This document shows, in pieces, positions 47,579 through 57,086 of a stretch of DNA of 64,000 nucleotides. The notes under the pieces were generated by a model. The model did no database searches and had not been told where the DNA came from. It saw only the letters and a program-made list of their open reading frames with translations. How positions within the stretch are numbered: position 1 is the stretch's first letter; each line of letters starts with the position of its first letter. The stretch covers positions 124,001-188,000 of the forward strand of contig CAWJGZ010000004.1 in the NCBI GenBank assembly GCA_963842505.1, written 5' to 3'. Origin of the DNA: PALSA-129 sp963842505 (GTDB taxonomy: Bacteria; Acidobacteriota; Terriglobia; Bryobacterales; Bryobacteraceae). The position numbers and the translations under genes were made by a program.

Positions 47579-48967
47579 TCACCGGGGAAGCGTGACGGTA
47601 AAAGTGCTGCCCGCGCCGGGGGCCGTGGCGACAGCCACTTCGCCGTGGTGCGATTCGGCGATCCACTTGACGATGGCGAGGCCCAGGCCGAAGCCGCCAT
47701 CCTGCCGCGAGCGGGCGGTGTCGGCGCGGTAAAAGCGCTCGAAAACGTGCGGTGCCGCCTCGGGAGAGATGCCCACGCCGGTGTCGGCGATGCGGATGCG
47801 GAACCGGGACTCTTCGGCTTCCAGTGCGGCGGAGACCCTGCCGCCGGGGAGCGTGTAGCGGATAGCGTTGTCGAGCAGGTTCATCACCAGGCGGCGGAGA
47901 AGCTCCTCGTCGCCGCGGAAGGGCTCGTCCCCGGCGGGGCGGCATTCGAGCGCGATGCCGCGGGCGGCGGCGAGCGACTGCGCGGAGCGGCAACATTCGG
48001 CCAGGAGATCGTTGAGGTAGAACTCTTCGGATTGCAGCTTGACGCGTCCGGCGTCGGCGCGAGCGAGGTTGAGAAGGTCATCGACGAGGCGCGACAGGCG
48101 GCGGGACTCGTCCAGGATGATGGCCAGGGATTGGCGATACTCGGCGCCGGAGCGGTCATGGGAAAGAGCCACATCGGCCTCGCCGCGAATGATGGAAAGG
48201 GGAGTGCGGAGCTCGTGGGAAGCGTCGGCGACGAAGCGGCGCATGCTTTCAAAGGAGAGATCGAGGCGCGCGAGCAGCGCATTGAAGGAGGCGGCGAGGA
48301 CCGCCAACTCGTCGGCGGCGTCGCCAATATCGAGGCCGGTGTGCAGATTGCTGTGGGTGATGCGGTGGGCCTGTTCGGCGATCCAGCCGAGCGGCGCCAG
48401 TGTGCGGCTGGCCAGCCAGTAGCCGCCGAAACCGGCGAGTAAGATGACGAGGGGCAACGCCAGCAGGGTGACACGTCGGAGGACCGCGAGATCCTCTACC
48501 AGCTCGTCTCGGGACTGGAGCGCGACGACCTGGTACTCCTGGCCGCCGACTGCGGCACGGCGCACGGCGGCGCGCGCCCCGTTGTGCCCCACCTGGGGAA
48601 CGGCGATGGTGAGATCGGCCGTGCGGTTGAGGGCGATGCGCGCGGCGATGAAATCGACCTGCGGCTGCGGGAGCGGAGTGCTGGCGGCCAGCACGCGGTT
48701 CCCGGAAAGGATCGCGACCAGGCTGCCGTTCAGGCGCATGCCGGAGACGGCCTCGGCGGAGGCCCTGCGGAGATTGCCCTGCATTTCGTCGAACTCATCC
48801 TGCAGCATGGCGGCGGTAGTGTTGGCTTCCACCGCGAGAGCTTCGTCGAGGCGGCGCTCCAGAGAGCGGGCGAGCACGCCGTGGAGAAACAGGCTAAAGA
48901 GAACAAACAATACCGAAAAGAACAGCAGGTACCAGAGCGTGAGACGAAAGCGGAAGCTGTTAATCAT
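47579..48967 (-). CDS. Sensor histidine kinase, HAMP type, 462 aa
   Basis: Two membrane helices (about 10-32 and 165-187) flank a periplasmic sensor region, followed by HAMP (LASRTLAPLGWIAEQAHRI). The kinase core has the H-box VADASHELRTPLSIIRGEAD with the phospho-accepting His, the N-box NLLDNAIRYT, G1 DTGVGIS and G2 GFGLGLAI. It resembles the QseC/CusS branch. It overlaps its response regulator by 8 nt, so the pair acts as one system. The signal is unknown. Confidence 0.93.
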   Translation of the reverse strand: MINSFRFRLTLWYLLFFSVLFVLFSLFLHGVLARSLERRLDEALAVEANTTAAMLQDEFDEMQGNLRRASAEAVSGMRLNGSLVAILSGNRVLAASTPLPQPQVDFIAARIALNRTADLTIAVPQVGHNGARAAVRRAAVGGQEYQVVALQSRDELVEDLAVLRRVTLLALPLVILLAGFGGYWLASRTLAPLGWIAEQAHRITHSNLHTGLDIGDAADELAVLAASFNALLARLDLSFESMRRFVADASHELRTPLSIIRGEADVALSHDRSGAEYRQSLAIILDESRRLSRLVDDLLNLARADAGRVKLQSEEFYLNDLLAECCRSAQSLAAARGIALECRPAGDEPFRGDEELLRRLVMNLLDNAIRYTLPGGRVSAALEAEESRFRIRIADTGVGISPEAAPHVFERFYRADTARSRQDGGFGLGLAIVKWIAESHHGEVAVATAPGAGSTFTVTLPR

Positions 48968-49667
48968 CGGCGGGTACCGGGCCGGCGCTCAGCATGTAGC
49001 CTTCCCCCCGGCGGGTGCGGATCAGCCGGCTGGCGCCGCCGGTTTCGAGGCGGGCGCGCAGGCGTTTGATGTAGACGTCGATGACGTTGGAGAAGGGGTC
49101 GAAGTTCTCATCCCAGACATGCTGGGAGATTTGCTCGCGGCCCACCACGCGACCTTCGTTGAGCACCAGAAATTCCAGCAGCGCGTACTCCTTGGCGGTG
49201 AGGCTGATGGGTTTGCCGGAGCGCGTAACGGCGTGACTGGCGGTGTTCAACACCAGATCGCCGACGCGGCAGACCTGCGCCCGCAGCACTTTGGCGCGGC
49301 GCAGCAGGGCGCGCAGGCGGGCCAGGAGTTCCTTGAAGTCGAAGGGCTTGGTGAGATAGTCGTCGGCGCCGGAGTCGAGACCGGCCACGCGGTCGTCAAC
49401 CGCGTCCCGCGCCGTCAGCATCAGAACGGGGGCCGAGAAACCGGCGCCGCGCAGCTCGCGGCAGACGGCGTGGCCGTCTTTGAGGGGAAGCATGACATCG
49501 AGAATCACCAGGTCGTAGTCGTTGACGGTGGCGAGATACAGGCCCTGCTCGCCATCGCGCGCAATGTCGACGGCATAGGACTGTTCGCGCAGGCCCCGGG
49601 CGATGAATCCGGCTACTCGAGATTCATCTTCCACCAGCAGGATGCGCACGTTTCCATTGTGAAGCAT
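48960..49667 (-). CDS. OmpR/PhoB-family response regulator, 235 aa
   Basis: The receiver domain has acidic LVEDE, the phospho-accepting Asp in LVILDVMLPL, and Lys in LTKPF. A C-terminal winged helix (LTAKEYALLEFLVLNEGRVVGREQISQHVWDENFDPFSNVIDVYIKRLRARLE) binds DNA. The ATG at 49667 is preferred to a GTG at 49682. It comes first in the two-gene unit with the histidine kinase. Confidence 0.94.
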   Translation of the reverse strand: MLHNGNVRILLVEDESRVAGFIARGLREQSYAVDIARDGEQGLYLATVNDYDLVILDVMLPLKDGHAVCRELRGAGFSAPVLMLTARDAVDDRVAGLDSGADDYLTKPFDFKELLARLRALLRRAKVLRAQVCRVGDLVLNTASHAVTRSGKPISLTAKEYALLEFLVLNEGRVVGREQISQHVWDENFDPFSNVIDVYIKRLRARLETGGASRLIRTRRGEGYMLSAGPVPADD

Positions 49668-49772
49668 CGCAGGTGAACGCACAATGAACCGCTGCGGGCG
49701 CGCGGGTTGGCACGGCCTGCCGCGCCGATTGACTTCCGATCGCGCGCGTAACTTCAGAACAGTGTTGGGCGC

Positions 49773-50609
49773 TCAGCAGGCGGACTGCCCGGCGAACAGG
49801 TTGAGCTGGTACACCTTCATCAGCTTCGGAAACAATTTGCGAAAAACGCGAAAGCTGGTCCGTACCGGCAATGAAAGGCGCGGCTTCAAAGGCTCCGGGA
49901 CGTCCCCTAGGGCGCGGGATTCCACCAGGCGCAGTCCGATATTCCAGCCCTCAATTTCCCTCGGGTCTTCGCAGGCCCATGTGAAACGGGCATCCAGTTT
50001 CCGGCGCGCGTGGTCTTTGTTCCCGCCCTTTATGGCTCTGCGGGTGGTGGTATCGAAGGCGATGTTCACGCACGGAAAGTTCTCCGCGATCTGCGCCAGC
50101 GCCGCCTTGACCTCCTGCTCTTTCAGGTAGACGAAGACAGTTTCCGCGACAAAGAAGTAAGGTCCAGGGCTTTGGCGCACTGCGGCCATCCAGCCCGCAT
50201 CGAGAACCGACGCGGCCAGAGTGGTGCGCCGCTCGGTATCTGTGAAGAATTTCCGCCGCAGTTCAACCACCTCCGGGAGATCAAGGTCAAACCAATGGAG
50301 GCGACCGTTGTCGAGCCGCTCAAAGCGTGTGTTGAGTCCGGAGCCGATCTCGACTACGGTGCCGTCCGGATGGCCGCGGAGGAATTCCTTGACCCACTCA
50401 TCGAACATGGCGCTCCGTAACGTACAGCCAATGAGGCGCCACCTTTGGTTGAACCTTTGGAAATCCCAATCGATGGATTCCACCATTCCGAGGGCCATGG
50501 AATCTTCCAGGATGGGGTGCTTTCTGCGGCTTTCCACCGCGCGGGCATAGAGCGGAACCAGCAGGGTCTCCGGCACCGTGCCGAGTCGAACGGATTGTCT
50601 CGAGGCCAT
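49773..50609 (-). CDS. Leucine carboxyl methyltransferase-family (PPM/Tcmp-like) methyltransferase, 278 aa
   Basis: The LCMT/PPM family motif I VVEIGSGLNTRFERLDN and the block YFFVAETVFVYLKEQEVKAALAQI are present, with the expected DLDLPEVVELRRKFF acidic region. Bacterial homologs act on small molecules or polyketides and are often near regulatory genes; the substrate here is unknown. The ATG at 50609 is used; a GTG two codons upstream is an alternative. A TATAGT lies about 30 nt upstream. Confidence 0.85.
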   Translation of the reverse strand: MASRQSVRLGTVPETLLVPLYARAVESRRKHPILEDSMALGMVESIDWDFQRFNQRWRLIGCTLRSAMFDEWVKEFLRGHPDGTVVEIGSGLNTRFERLDNGRLHWFDLDLPEVVELRRKFFTDTERRTTLAASVLDAGWMAAVRQSPGPYFFVAETVFVYLKEQEVKAALAQIAENFPCVNIAFDTTTRRAIKGGNKDHARRKLDARFTWACEDPREIEGWNIGLRLVESRALGDVPEPLKPRLSLPVRTSFRVFRKLFPKLMKVYQLNLFAGQSAC

Positions 50610-50701
50610 GTTCACCGCATCGTCAGATCAACTATAGCTTCCATCAACAGATTCCCTCACGGGCTCTCGGAGAGAGGTGCGTCCAGCCATCAACGGTGTA
50701 C

Positions 50702-53700
50702 TCAGTTACCGCCGCCGCGACCGCCCTGCCGGATGGGCGCGGGCGGAGCTCCGGTGGTGGGAAGCGGCTTCAGTTCGCTTCCCGCGATCGACTTATTGTA
50801 TGCGGCGACGTCCTTGTCTAAGAGCGTCTTATATTGAGCCTGCACGGCCTGGAGTTGTTTCTCCAAGCCCAATACCAGGCCGTAGGCGGTTTCCGTCGGC
50901 GGGTAGTCGCCGGTGCCGGCCACGTCGCCCCCGCCGCCGCCGATCTCGGCTTCCAGCCAGATGAGATTCAGATAAAGCTGGTATTGCGTGACATAATACT
51001 TGTCGTCACTGAGGGCTTCGGCCCGCGAAATCAGCTTGTACTCGACATCCTGCATTTTCTTGTCGATGTCGTTTATGGCCTTCAGCAAAGCTTCCTTGCC
51101 GGTCTGGCCTTTCAAGGTCTTGTTTTCGTCCTCCAGTTGGCGGCGCATCCACTCCAACTGGTTGGTCATATCGGAAACTGTGCTGATATCGTCGCGCACT
51201 TTGAGTTGCAGGCGCGCCGAAGCTTGTAAGTCGGCGTCGGTTCCGTGCGCGTCCGGCATCCGCACGATATCGATCGCTTGCGTATACTTCCGGCCGTCCA
51301 AGGTCATCTGCAGCGTGAATTTGCCCGGCCCCACCAGCGGCCCCGGCTCGTTCTGGTTGACTCCCCAGTGCGTAATCGCGCGGGTTTCCTGGTTCTGGAA
51401 GCGCGGCTCTTCCCAGATGTGCGGATCTTCCGGAGGAGTCGTGCGCAGCGCCACCATCCGCGGAGGGTCGTAGTGCATGTCCCAGGACGCCCGGTTCCAT
51501 CCAACGGCGCCGGTCATGTTCGGCAGCTTGCGAACCACCGCGCCGCCGGCATCCAGCACTTCGAGCTCGATGGGGTTCTTGGGAACATCCTTCAGCACGA
51601 AGGTCCAATCGGCGCGCCCGCCGCGGGGTTGCCGGTAAGCCGGCCGGGGCGCCAGAAACTGCACCGCGGAAGTCACCGTCTCCGGCATTATGCCCTGTTC
51701 CAGCGGCGTTATGTCTTCCATGATGTAAAGGCCGCGGCCGTAAGTCGAGACTACCAGGTCGTGCGCCTGCTTCTGCACCACAATCCATGAGACCGGCGCC
51801 GCCGGCAGGCCGTCCTTCAACTGCTTCCAGTGGGCCCCATCGTCCATGGTGTAAAACAGCTCATGACCAGTGCCCACGAACAGCATGCCCTTCTTATTGG
51901 GATTCTCGGCGATGACCCGCGCATAAGCCAGCGGGTGTCCGGCCGGCAAGTCGCCCGTGATCTTAGTCCAGGTCTTCCCGAAATCGGCCGTCTTATAGAT
52001 CCATGGGTCGCGGTTCTCCATGAGGTGAAAGTCCACCACTACGTACGCCGTGGCGGGGTCGAAATGCGAAGGCTCGATTTTTGAGATCACTCCCATCGGG
52101 CCCGGCAGGCCTTTGAGATTCGCGGTCACGTCGTGCCATCCGTCGTTGCCGCCATTGGTGGTGTACCAGATCTTGCCATCATTGGTTCCGGCCCAGATGA
52201 GGCCCTTCTGGATCTCCGACGGCGCAATCGAAAAGACCACCTCGCCATAAAACTGGCCGAGGTTATCGCCCACGATACCGCCCGAAGAAACAACGTACCG
52301 GGGATCGTTGTGCGAGAGGTCCTTGCTGATCTCCTTCCAGCTTGTTCCGCCGTTGGTCGTGCTCAGGATTACCTGGCAGCCGTAGTAAACGGTGTTGTGA
52401 TCGAAGGGATCAATTACCAGCGGAGGCGTCCAGTGGCAGCGGTACTTGACTTTATCGGGCTCCGAATCGAGCGTGTGCAGCCACGGGCTCACCGACCGCG
52501 CGACCTTGGTTTTGTAATCGTAAGTGGTTACTTCGTTGCCGTAACAGGACGCCCAGATGAAATCGGTGTTAGTAAGATCCGGTACTGTGAAACCGGATTC
52601 GCATCCGCCCAGACCGTGATCCCACGCGCCCACGGTGATTCCACCGGCGCCGCCGGCGCCTCCACGGCCGCCGCCGCCACCGCGGCCACCCCGCCCGCCG
52701 GCTTGCGAGGCCTGGCCGGGCACATTCGGTCCGGCTTCCTGCACGGTGCTGAGTCCGCGCATTGTGCCGTCGTCCTGCATATTGCCGTAAATGTGGTACG
52801 GAACGTCGTTATCCACCGCGACGTGATACATTTGCCCGATCGGCAGCGTGACGCGCCCCGAGGTGGCGCCGTGGTCGGTCGTGAAAAACATCCCGCCGTC
52901 ATGCGTCACCAGGATGCGGTTGGCGTTGGTGGGGTCGATCCAGATATCGTGCGTATCGCCGCCCCAAGGCCGGGTACTGAAAGTCTTGCCGCCGTCCGTG
53001 GAAACCCAGAAGCTGCTGTTGGCCACCAATACTTCGTCCGGGTTGGAGGGTGAAACGTCAATATGGATGTAATAGCCGGCGCGGCCGATCAGGGCGCGCT
53101 GCCAGCTCCCGTTAGCCCAGTTCTCGCCGCCGTCGTCGGAGCGCCAGATCGAGCCTTGGTCCGCCGTTTGGATCAGCGCGTAAATGCGCTTCGGGTTGCT
53201 GGGCGCGATGGCCACATCCACCTTGCCCACCGGAGGCTTCGGCATGCCATGGCCCTCGATGCGCTTCCACGTGGCGCCGCCGTCATGCGTGATATACACG
53301 CCGCTGCCCGGGCCGTGAGCGGTGAATTCGCTCTCCGGCGAGCCGCTGAACATCGCGTAGGTGTGCATCACCACGCGCCACGCGCCGGCCAACAGGGTCT
53401 TGGGATCACTTGCGTCCATGGTGAGGCCGGAGCAGCCCGTGTCGGCGTCCACGAACAGGGAGCGGTCCCAGGTCTTTCCGCCGTCCAGCGTGCGGAATAC
53501 GCCGCGCTCCTGCTGCGGACCCGTCAGGCGTCCCGTCGCGCACACGAAAACGACGTCCGGGTTTACCGGGTTCACGATGATGCGCGCGATGCGTCCGGTC
53601 TCGCGCAGCCCCATGTTGGTCCAGGTAGCGCCGGCGTCGGTCGACTTGTAGACGCCATCGCCCATCATGTCGACATCGCGAATCGCCCAGGCTTCGCCGG

Positions 53701-54064
53701 TTCCGGCCCAGACGGTGTCGTGATTCGACCGCGACACCGCCAGCGCCCCAATCGCCTGCGCCGGCTGGTTGTCGAAAATCGGGACAAAGCTCTGGGCTGA
53801 GTTGGTGGACTTCCACACGCCGCCGGATGCCGCGCCGACATAGTAGGTGGTCGGATCGCCGGGAATGCCGGCGGCGGCCGAAATGCGGTTGCCGACCGCC
53901 GGGCCCATAAACTTGAAAGTCGGATTGCCGGGCGGCGGAGCAGCCGCGATCCCGCGGCCGCCGCCTTGCGCGGCTGCCGGCGTGACACTCAGAACGATAC
54001 CCGCTAAACCGGCGATCAGGCTGCGCCGCCAGCGAACAGGCAGGAACACAATAGGTTGGTCCAT
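50702..54064 (-). CDS. Exported BNR/Asp-box beta-propeller protein (sortilin-like), 1120 aa
   Basis: About ten Asp-box repeats are visible (for example YKSTDAGATW, FRTLDGGKTW, THDGGATW, RSDDGGENW, VSTDGGKTF, TTNGGTSW, KTADFGKTW, YTMDDGAHW), as in sortilin/VPS10-like and glycosidase-associated propellers. The signal peptide (LIAGLAGIVLSVTPAAAQ) follows the ATG at 54064. A Gly/Arg-rich tract (about 450-475) interrupts the propeller, and a C-terminal helical part (about 1000-1100) ends GGRGGGN. No catalytic residues are recognisable; a binding or scaffold role is likely. Confidence 0.85.
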   Translation of the reverse strand: MDQPIVFLPVRWRRSLIAGLAGIVLSVTPAAAQGGGRGIAAAPPPGNPTFKFMGPAVGNRISAAAGIPGDPTTYYVGAASGGVWKSTNSAQSFVPIFDNQPAQAIGALAVSRSNHDTVWAGTGEAWAIRDVDMMGDGVYKSTDAGATWTNMGLRETGRIARIIVNPVNPDVVFVCATGRLTGPQQERGVFRTLDGGKTWDRSLFVDADTGCSGLTMDASDPKTLLAGAWRVVMHTYAMFSGSPESEFTAHGPGSGVYITHDGGATWKRIEGHGMPKPPVGKVDVAIAPSNPKRIYALIQTADQGSIWRSDDGGENWANGSWQRALIGRAGYYIHIDVSPSNPDEVLVANSSFWVSTDGGKTFSTRPWGGDTHDIWIDPTNANRILVTHDGGMFFTTDHGATSGRVTLPIGQMYHVAVDNDVPYHIYGNMQDDGTMRGLSTVQEAGPNVPGQASQAGGRGGRGGGGGRGGAGGAGGITVGAWDHGLGGCESGFTVPDLTNTDFIWASCYGNEVTTYDYKTKVARSVSPWLHTLDSEPDKVKYRCHWTPPLVIDPFDHNTVYYGCQVILSTTNGGTSWKEISKDLSHNDPRYVVSSGGIVGDNLGQFYGEVVFSIAPSEIQKGLIWAGTNDGKIWYTTNGGNDGWHDVTANLKGLPGPMGVISKIEPSHFDPATAYVVVDFHLMENRDPWIYKTADFGKTWTKITGDLPAGHPLAYARVIAENPNKKGMLFVGTGHELFYTMDDGAHWKQLKDGLPAAPVSWIVVQKQAHDLVVSTYGRGLYIMEDITPLEQGIMPETVTSAVQFLAPRPAYRQPRGGRADWTFVLKDVPKNPIELEVLDAGGAVVRKLPNMTGAVGWNRASWDMHYDPPRMVALRTTPPEDPHIWEEPRFQNQETRAITHWGVNQNEPGPLVGPGKFTLQMTLDGRKYTQAIDIVRMPDAHGTDADLQASARLQLKVRDDISTVSDMTNQLEWMRRQLEDENKTLKGQTGKEALLKAINDIDKKMQDVEYKLISRAEALSDDKYYVTQYQLYLNLIWLEAEIGGGGGDVAGTGDYPPTETAYGLVLGLEKQLQAVQAQYKTLLDKDVAAYNKSIAGSELKPLPTTGAPPAPIRQGGRGGGN

Positions 54065-54217
54065 AAGAGATTCTCGGTACTGGAAGTTTATAAGATCGGC
54101 CGCCTGCCTGCAAGCGGTTTCACGCGATTGCCCGCCGGCCCTGAAATCGAATGCACGCCAAACCGTATGCGCCGCGGCCGCGCAAGGCCTCCAGCCGCTC
54201 ACACCTGGCCGGTAAAC

Positions 54218-55661
54218 TCACTTCCGGATCGCCGGTGTTGGTAGCGTAAAGTGCGCTTCGCTCAGCCCGTGCCTGTGGTCTGCCATCAACTTCTCGATGT
54301 CGGCGGCCTCAATCGGCACGAAGGCGGACATATTCTCGTAACCCGTCTCCGTGATCAGCAGCATGTCTTCCAGCCGCAGCCCCAGGTGAAGGTCGTTGAT
54401 CCGCATTTCGGGCTCGATGGTGAAAATCTCGCCTGGTTCGAGCGTCGGCGTCGGCATGGGGCGGTCGTGTACTTCCATGCCCACGGTGTGGCCCAGGCCG
54501 GCGCGAGGGCTGTTCTGCTGCCTGCGGTAGTTTTCGACGAAGGCGGTGGCTGCCGCTTTGATCTTGTCATCGGTGAATTTGTAGGAGGCCACGATCGCAT
54601 CCATCTTCACCACTGCGTCCTTGATCACGGCGCTCGCCGTTACGTGCGGCTTAATGGAAGTCATCACCGCCTGGTACAGCCTCAGATAGATGTTGTAGTA
54701 TTCCTTCTGCCACGGCGTGAACTTACCGTTGGCCGGAAAGACGCGCGTCACATCGGACTGGTAGTACTTATAGTCCGGCGCATAGTCCATCTGCACTAAG
54801 TCGCCATCCTCTAAGACGGCCGTGTTCTTATTATAGTGCGTATAATAAGTGTTCTTACCTGTGCCGATCAGCGCGAAATAAGCGGCGCCGAACGCCCCGT
54901 ACTTCTTAAAGACGAATTCGGAATCCGCTTGTAATTCGTATTCGTGCAGCCCTGGCTTGGCATCGCGCATGGCTTCCATCAGTCCCAGGCCGGCGATGCG
55001 CGTGGCTTCGCGCATGATGGCGATCTCGCGCGTGTCTTTGATGCCGCGCATCTGGTCGAGAATCGGGTCGAGGTTTTTGATTTCCGATTTCGGAGCGGCT
55101 TCCTTCAGGTGCGCCTGAAAGGCCAGTTCGCGCGAGGTGCGGCCGTCCCAGGGATCGTTCTTGTTGGCGGTCCACAGCCGGTCCGGATCGCCGGACGAAA
55201 TGCTGCCCAGCACTTCGGCGCGGAAGGGAGTATAGATGGTGCGGCCGTCGGCGGCAATGCCGTCCATCATTGCCTTGAAATCGCCGCGCGGCAGTACAGC
55301 ATCGAGAACCGGTGGCTTTCGCGGCGTCGTCGCCCGGCGAGAGGCCCGGCCCGAACATGCTATCCTCGCGCTGCGCATTGCGCGGGTTCAGGAACAGCGT
55401 GCTCTTCCTGGTTTTGCCATCGATCAGCAGGATGGCGCGCGGCTCCGCCACGCCGCAGGCGTAATAGAACTGGTTGGCCTGACGAAACGGCATTTCGCCC
55501 GGAGGTTCGGTGGTGCCTTGCATGATCGCAACGCCATCGCCGATCTTTTCCATGACCCGGGCGCGGCGCGCCGCAAACTCATCCGGCGGAAAGATGTCCG
55601 TGAATACCGGCTGCGCGGCGAGCGGTGCGCACAGCGCGATCAGCAGGAGATACTTTCGCAT
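54218..55661 (-). pseudogene. M24-family Xaa-Pro aminopeptidase-like, frameshifted
   Basis: An intact N-terminal half from the ATG at 55661 has a signal peptide (RKYLLLIALCAPLAAQ) and the creatinase-type start (FPPDEFAARRARVMEKIGDGVAIMQGTTEP...FYYACGVAEPRAILLIDGKTRKSTLFLNPRN). After DDAAKATG the homology jumps to the next frame (LDAVLPRGDFKAMMDGI), which runs to 54218 and holds all metal ligands: VQMDYAPDYKYYQSD, GHTVGMEVHD, FTIEPEM and LRLEDMLL. One extra base near 55307-55308 explains it. As read, no full-length enzyme can be made. A TACAAT 6 nt before the start fits leaderless transcription. Confidence 0.8.
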
Positions 55662-55667
55662 GCGCAA

Positions 55668-55673
55668 ATTGTA
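55668..55673 (-). promoter_or_regulatory. Candidate -10 element, leaderless start of the M24 gene
   Basis: TACAAT on the minus strand lies 6 nt before the ATG at 55661, with no Shine-Dalgarno sequence between. Confidence 0.4.
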
Positions 55674-55733
55674 TGCGCCGCATGGTCTGAACCGCAAGCT
55701 GAGCTGTGGCCGATGCCACGCGGCAACCGGGAG

Positions 55734-57023
55734 CTAATCGCGCGCCGGCTTGGCTTCCAGACTCTGGGCGCCCATGCCCTGCGCTCGAATCAGGCGGCGG
55801 GCGTGCTCGCGGATGTGCGACAGACGCGTCCAAAAGAGGGCGCCGGCGGTCAGGCAGATTACGCCGCCGATGGCCACGGCTCGGGGTGCGCCCAGATGAT
55901 CGGCCGCAAAGCCGGCGAACAGGGAGCCAAATGGCGACAGACCCACCATCGTCATGGCATAGATTGACATCACGCGCCCGCGCAGACTGTCGGGGACCAT
56001 GCTCTGGATGAGAGTGTTAATTGCGCCCATCTGGGTGATCATGGAGAAACCGACGGGCAGCAGAATGGCGAGGGAAAGCCACAGGTTCCGCGATAGGGAG
56101 AAGGCGATGAGCCAGAAGCCAAAACCGGTGCCGGCCATGGCAGCCCAGCGGCCGAGGCCCGCGAGGCGGCGCCGGCTGGCCAGGACCAGCGCCGCCGCCA
56201 GCGCCCCGACACCGGTCGACCCCATCAGCCAGCCCAAGGTTTTGGGGCCGCCGTGCAGAATGCGGTCGGCGAAGGCGGGCATGAGCACGGTGAAAGGCAT
56301 GCCGGCCAGGCTGACGATGCCCAGCAGCGCCAACAAGTAATGCACGGGCGGATTCTGAATCACAAAACAGAAACCTTCGATGATGTTTTTGACCGGCGAG
56401 CCTTTCCTTGGGGCGGGGTGGAACGGCGGCACGCGCATCATCAGCAGGCCGGCGATCACGGCGATGTAGCTGGCGCCGTTGGCGAAGAAGCACCAGCCCT
56501 CGCCGATGATGGCGATCAGCAGGCCGGCGATGGCCGGACCGACGATGCGCGACGCGTTGAACATGGAAGAGTTCAGCGCGATCGCGTTCATCAGGTCGGC
56601 CTTGCCGACCATTTCCACGATAAAAGACTGCCGCGCGGGCATATCGAAGGAGTTGACTACGCCGAGCAGCGAAGAAAGGACGAAGATGTGCCAGACCTGC
56701 ACGGTGTGGGTGAGGGTCAGAGCCGCGAGGACGAAGGCCAGCAGCATGGAGGCGGATTGGGTGGCAATGACTACGCGCTGGCGGTTGTAGCGATCGGCGA
56801 CGATGCCGGCGATGGGGGAGAGTAGAAAAAGCGGAATCTGCCCGGTGAATCCGATGCCTCCCAACAGCACCAGCGATCCGGTGAGGCGATAGACCAGCCA
56901 AGCCTGCGCCAGGTTCTGCATCCAGGTGCCGCACAGCGAGATGAGCTGGCCGGCGAAAAAGAGCTGATAGTTGCGATATTGCAGGGCGCGGAGGGTGGCG
57001 GGGAGTTTCAACACTTCTTCCAT
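55734..57023 (-). CDS. MFS transporter (EntS-like exporter group), 429 aa
   Basis: Twelve membrane helices can be followed. The first-loop motif GIVADRYNRQRVVI is the MFS motif A (G-x-x-x-D-R-x-x-R-R), and the C-terminal half repeats it as SLRGRVMSIYAM. It is closest to the MFS_3 group, which includes the enterobactin exporter EntS and related small-molecule exporters. The substrate is unknown. The gene stands alone between a divergent GT39-type gene and the M24 gene. Confidence 0.9.
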   Translation of the reverse strand: MEEVLKLPATLRALQYRNYQLFFAGQLISLCGTWMQNLAQAWLVYRLTGSLVLLGGIGFTGQIPLFLLSPIAGIVADRYNRQRVVIATQSASMLLAFVLAALTLTHTVQVWHIFVLSSLLGVVNSFDMPARQSFIVEMVGKADLMNAIALNSSMFNASRIVGPAIAGLLIAIIGEGWCFFANGASYIAVIAGLLMMRVPPFHPAPRKGSPVKNIIEGFCFVIQNPPVHYLLALLGIVSLAGMPFTVLMPAFADRILHGGPKTLGWLMGSTGVGALAAALVLASRRRLAGLGRWAAMAGTGFGFWLIAFSLSRNLWLSLAILLPVGFSMITQMGAINTLIQSMVPDSLRGRVMSIYAMTMVGLSPFGSLFAGFAADHLGAPRAVAIGGVICLTAGALFWTRLSHIREHARRLIRAQGMGAQSLEAKPARD

Positions 57024-57086
57024 TCTAAGCGAGGCGGGCGAAGCGAACCGCGGCAGCGGTCCGTGCTAGTGTGGTTCTACTCGAGC

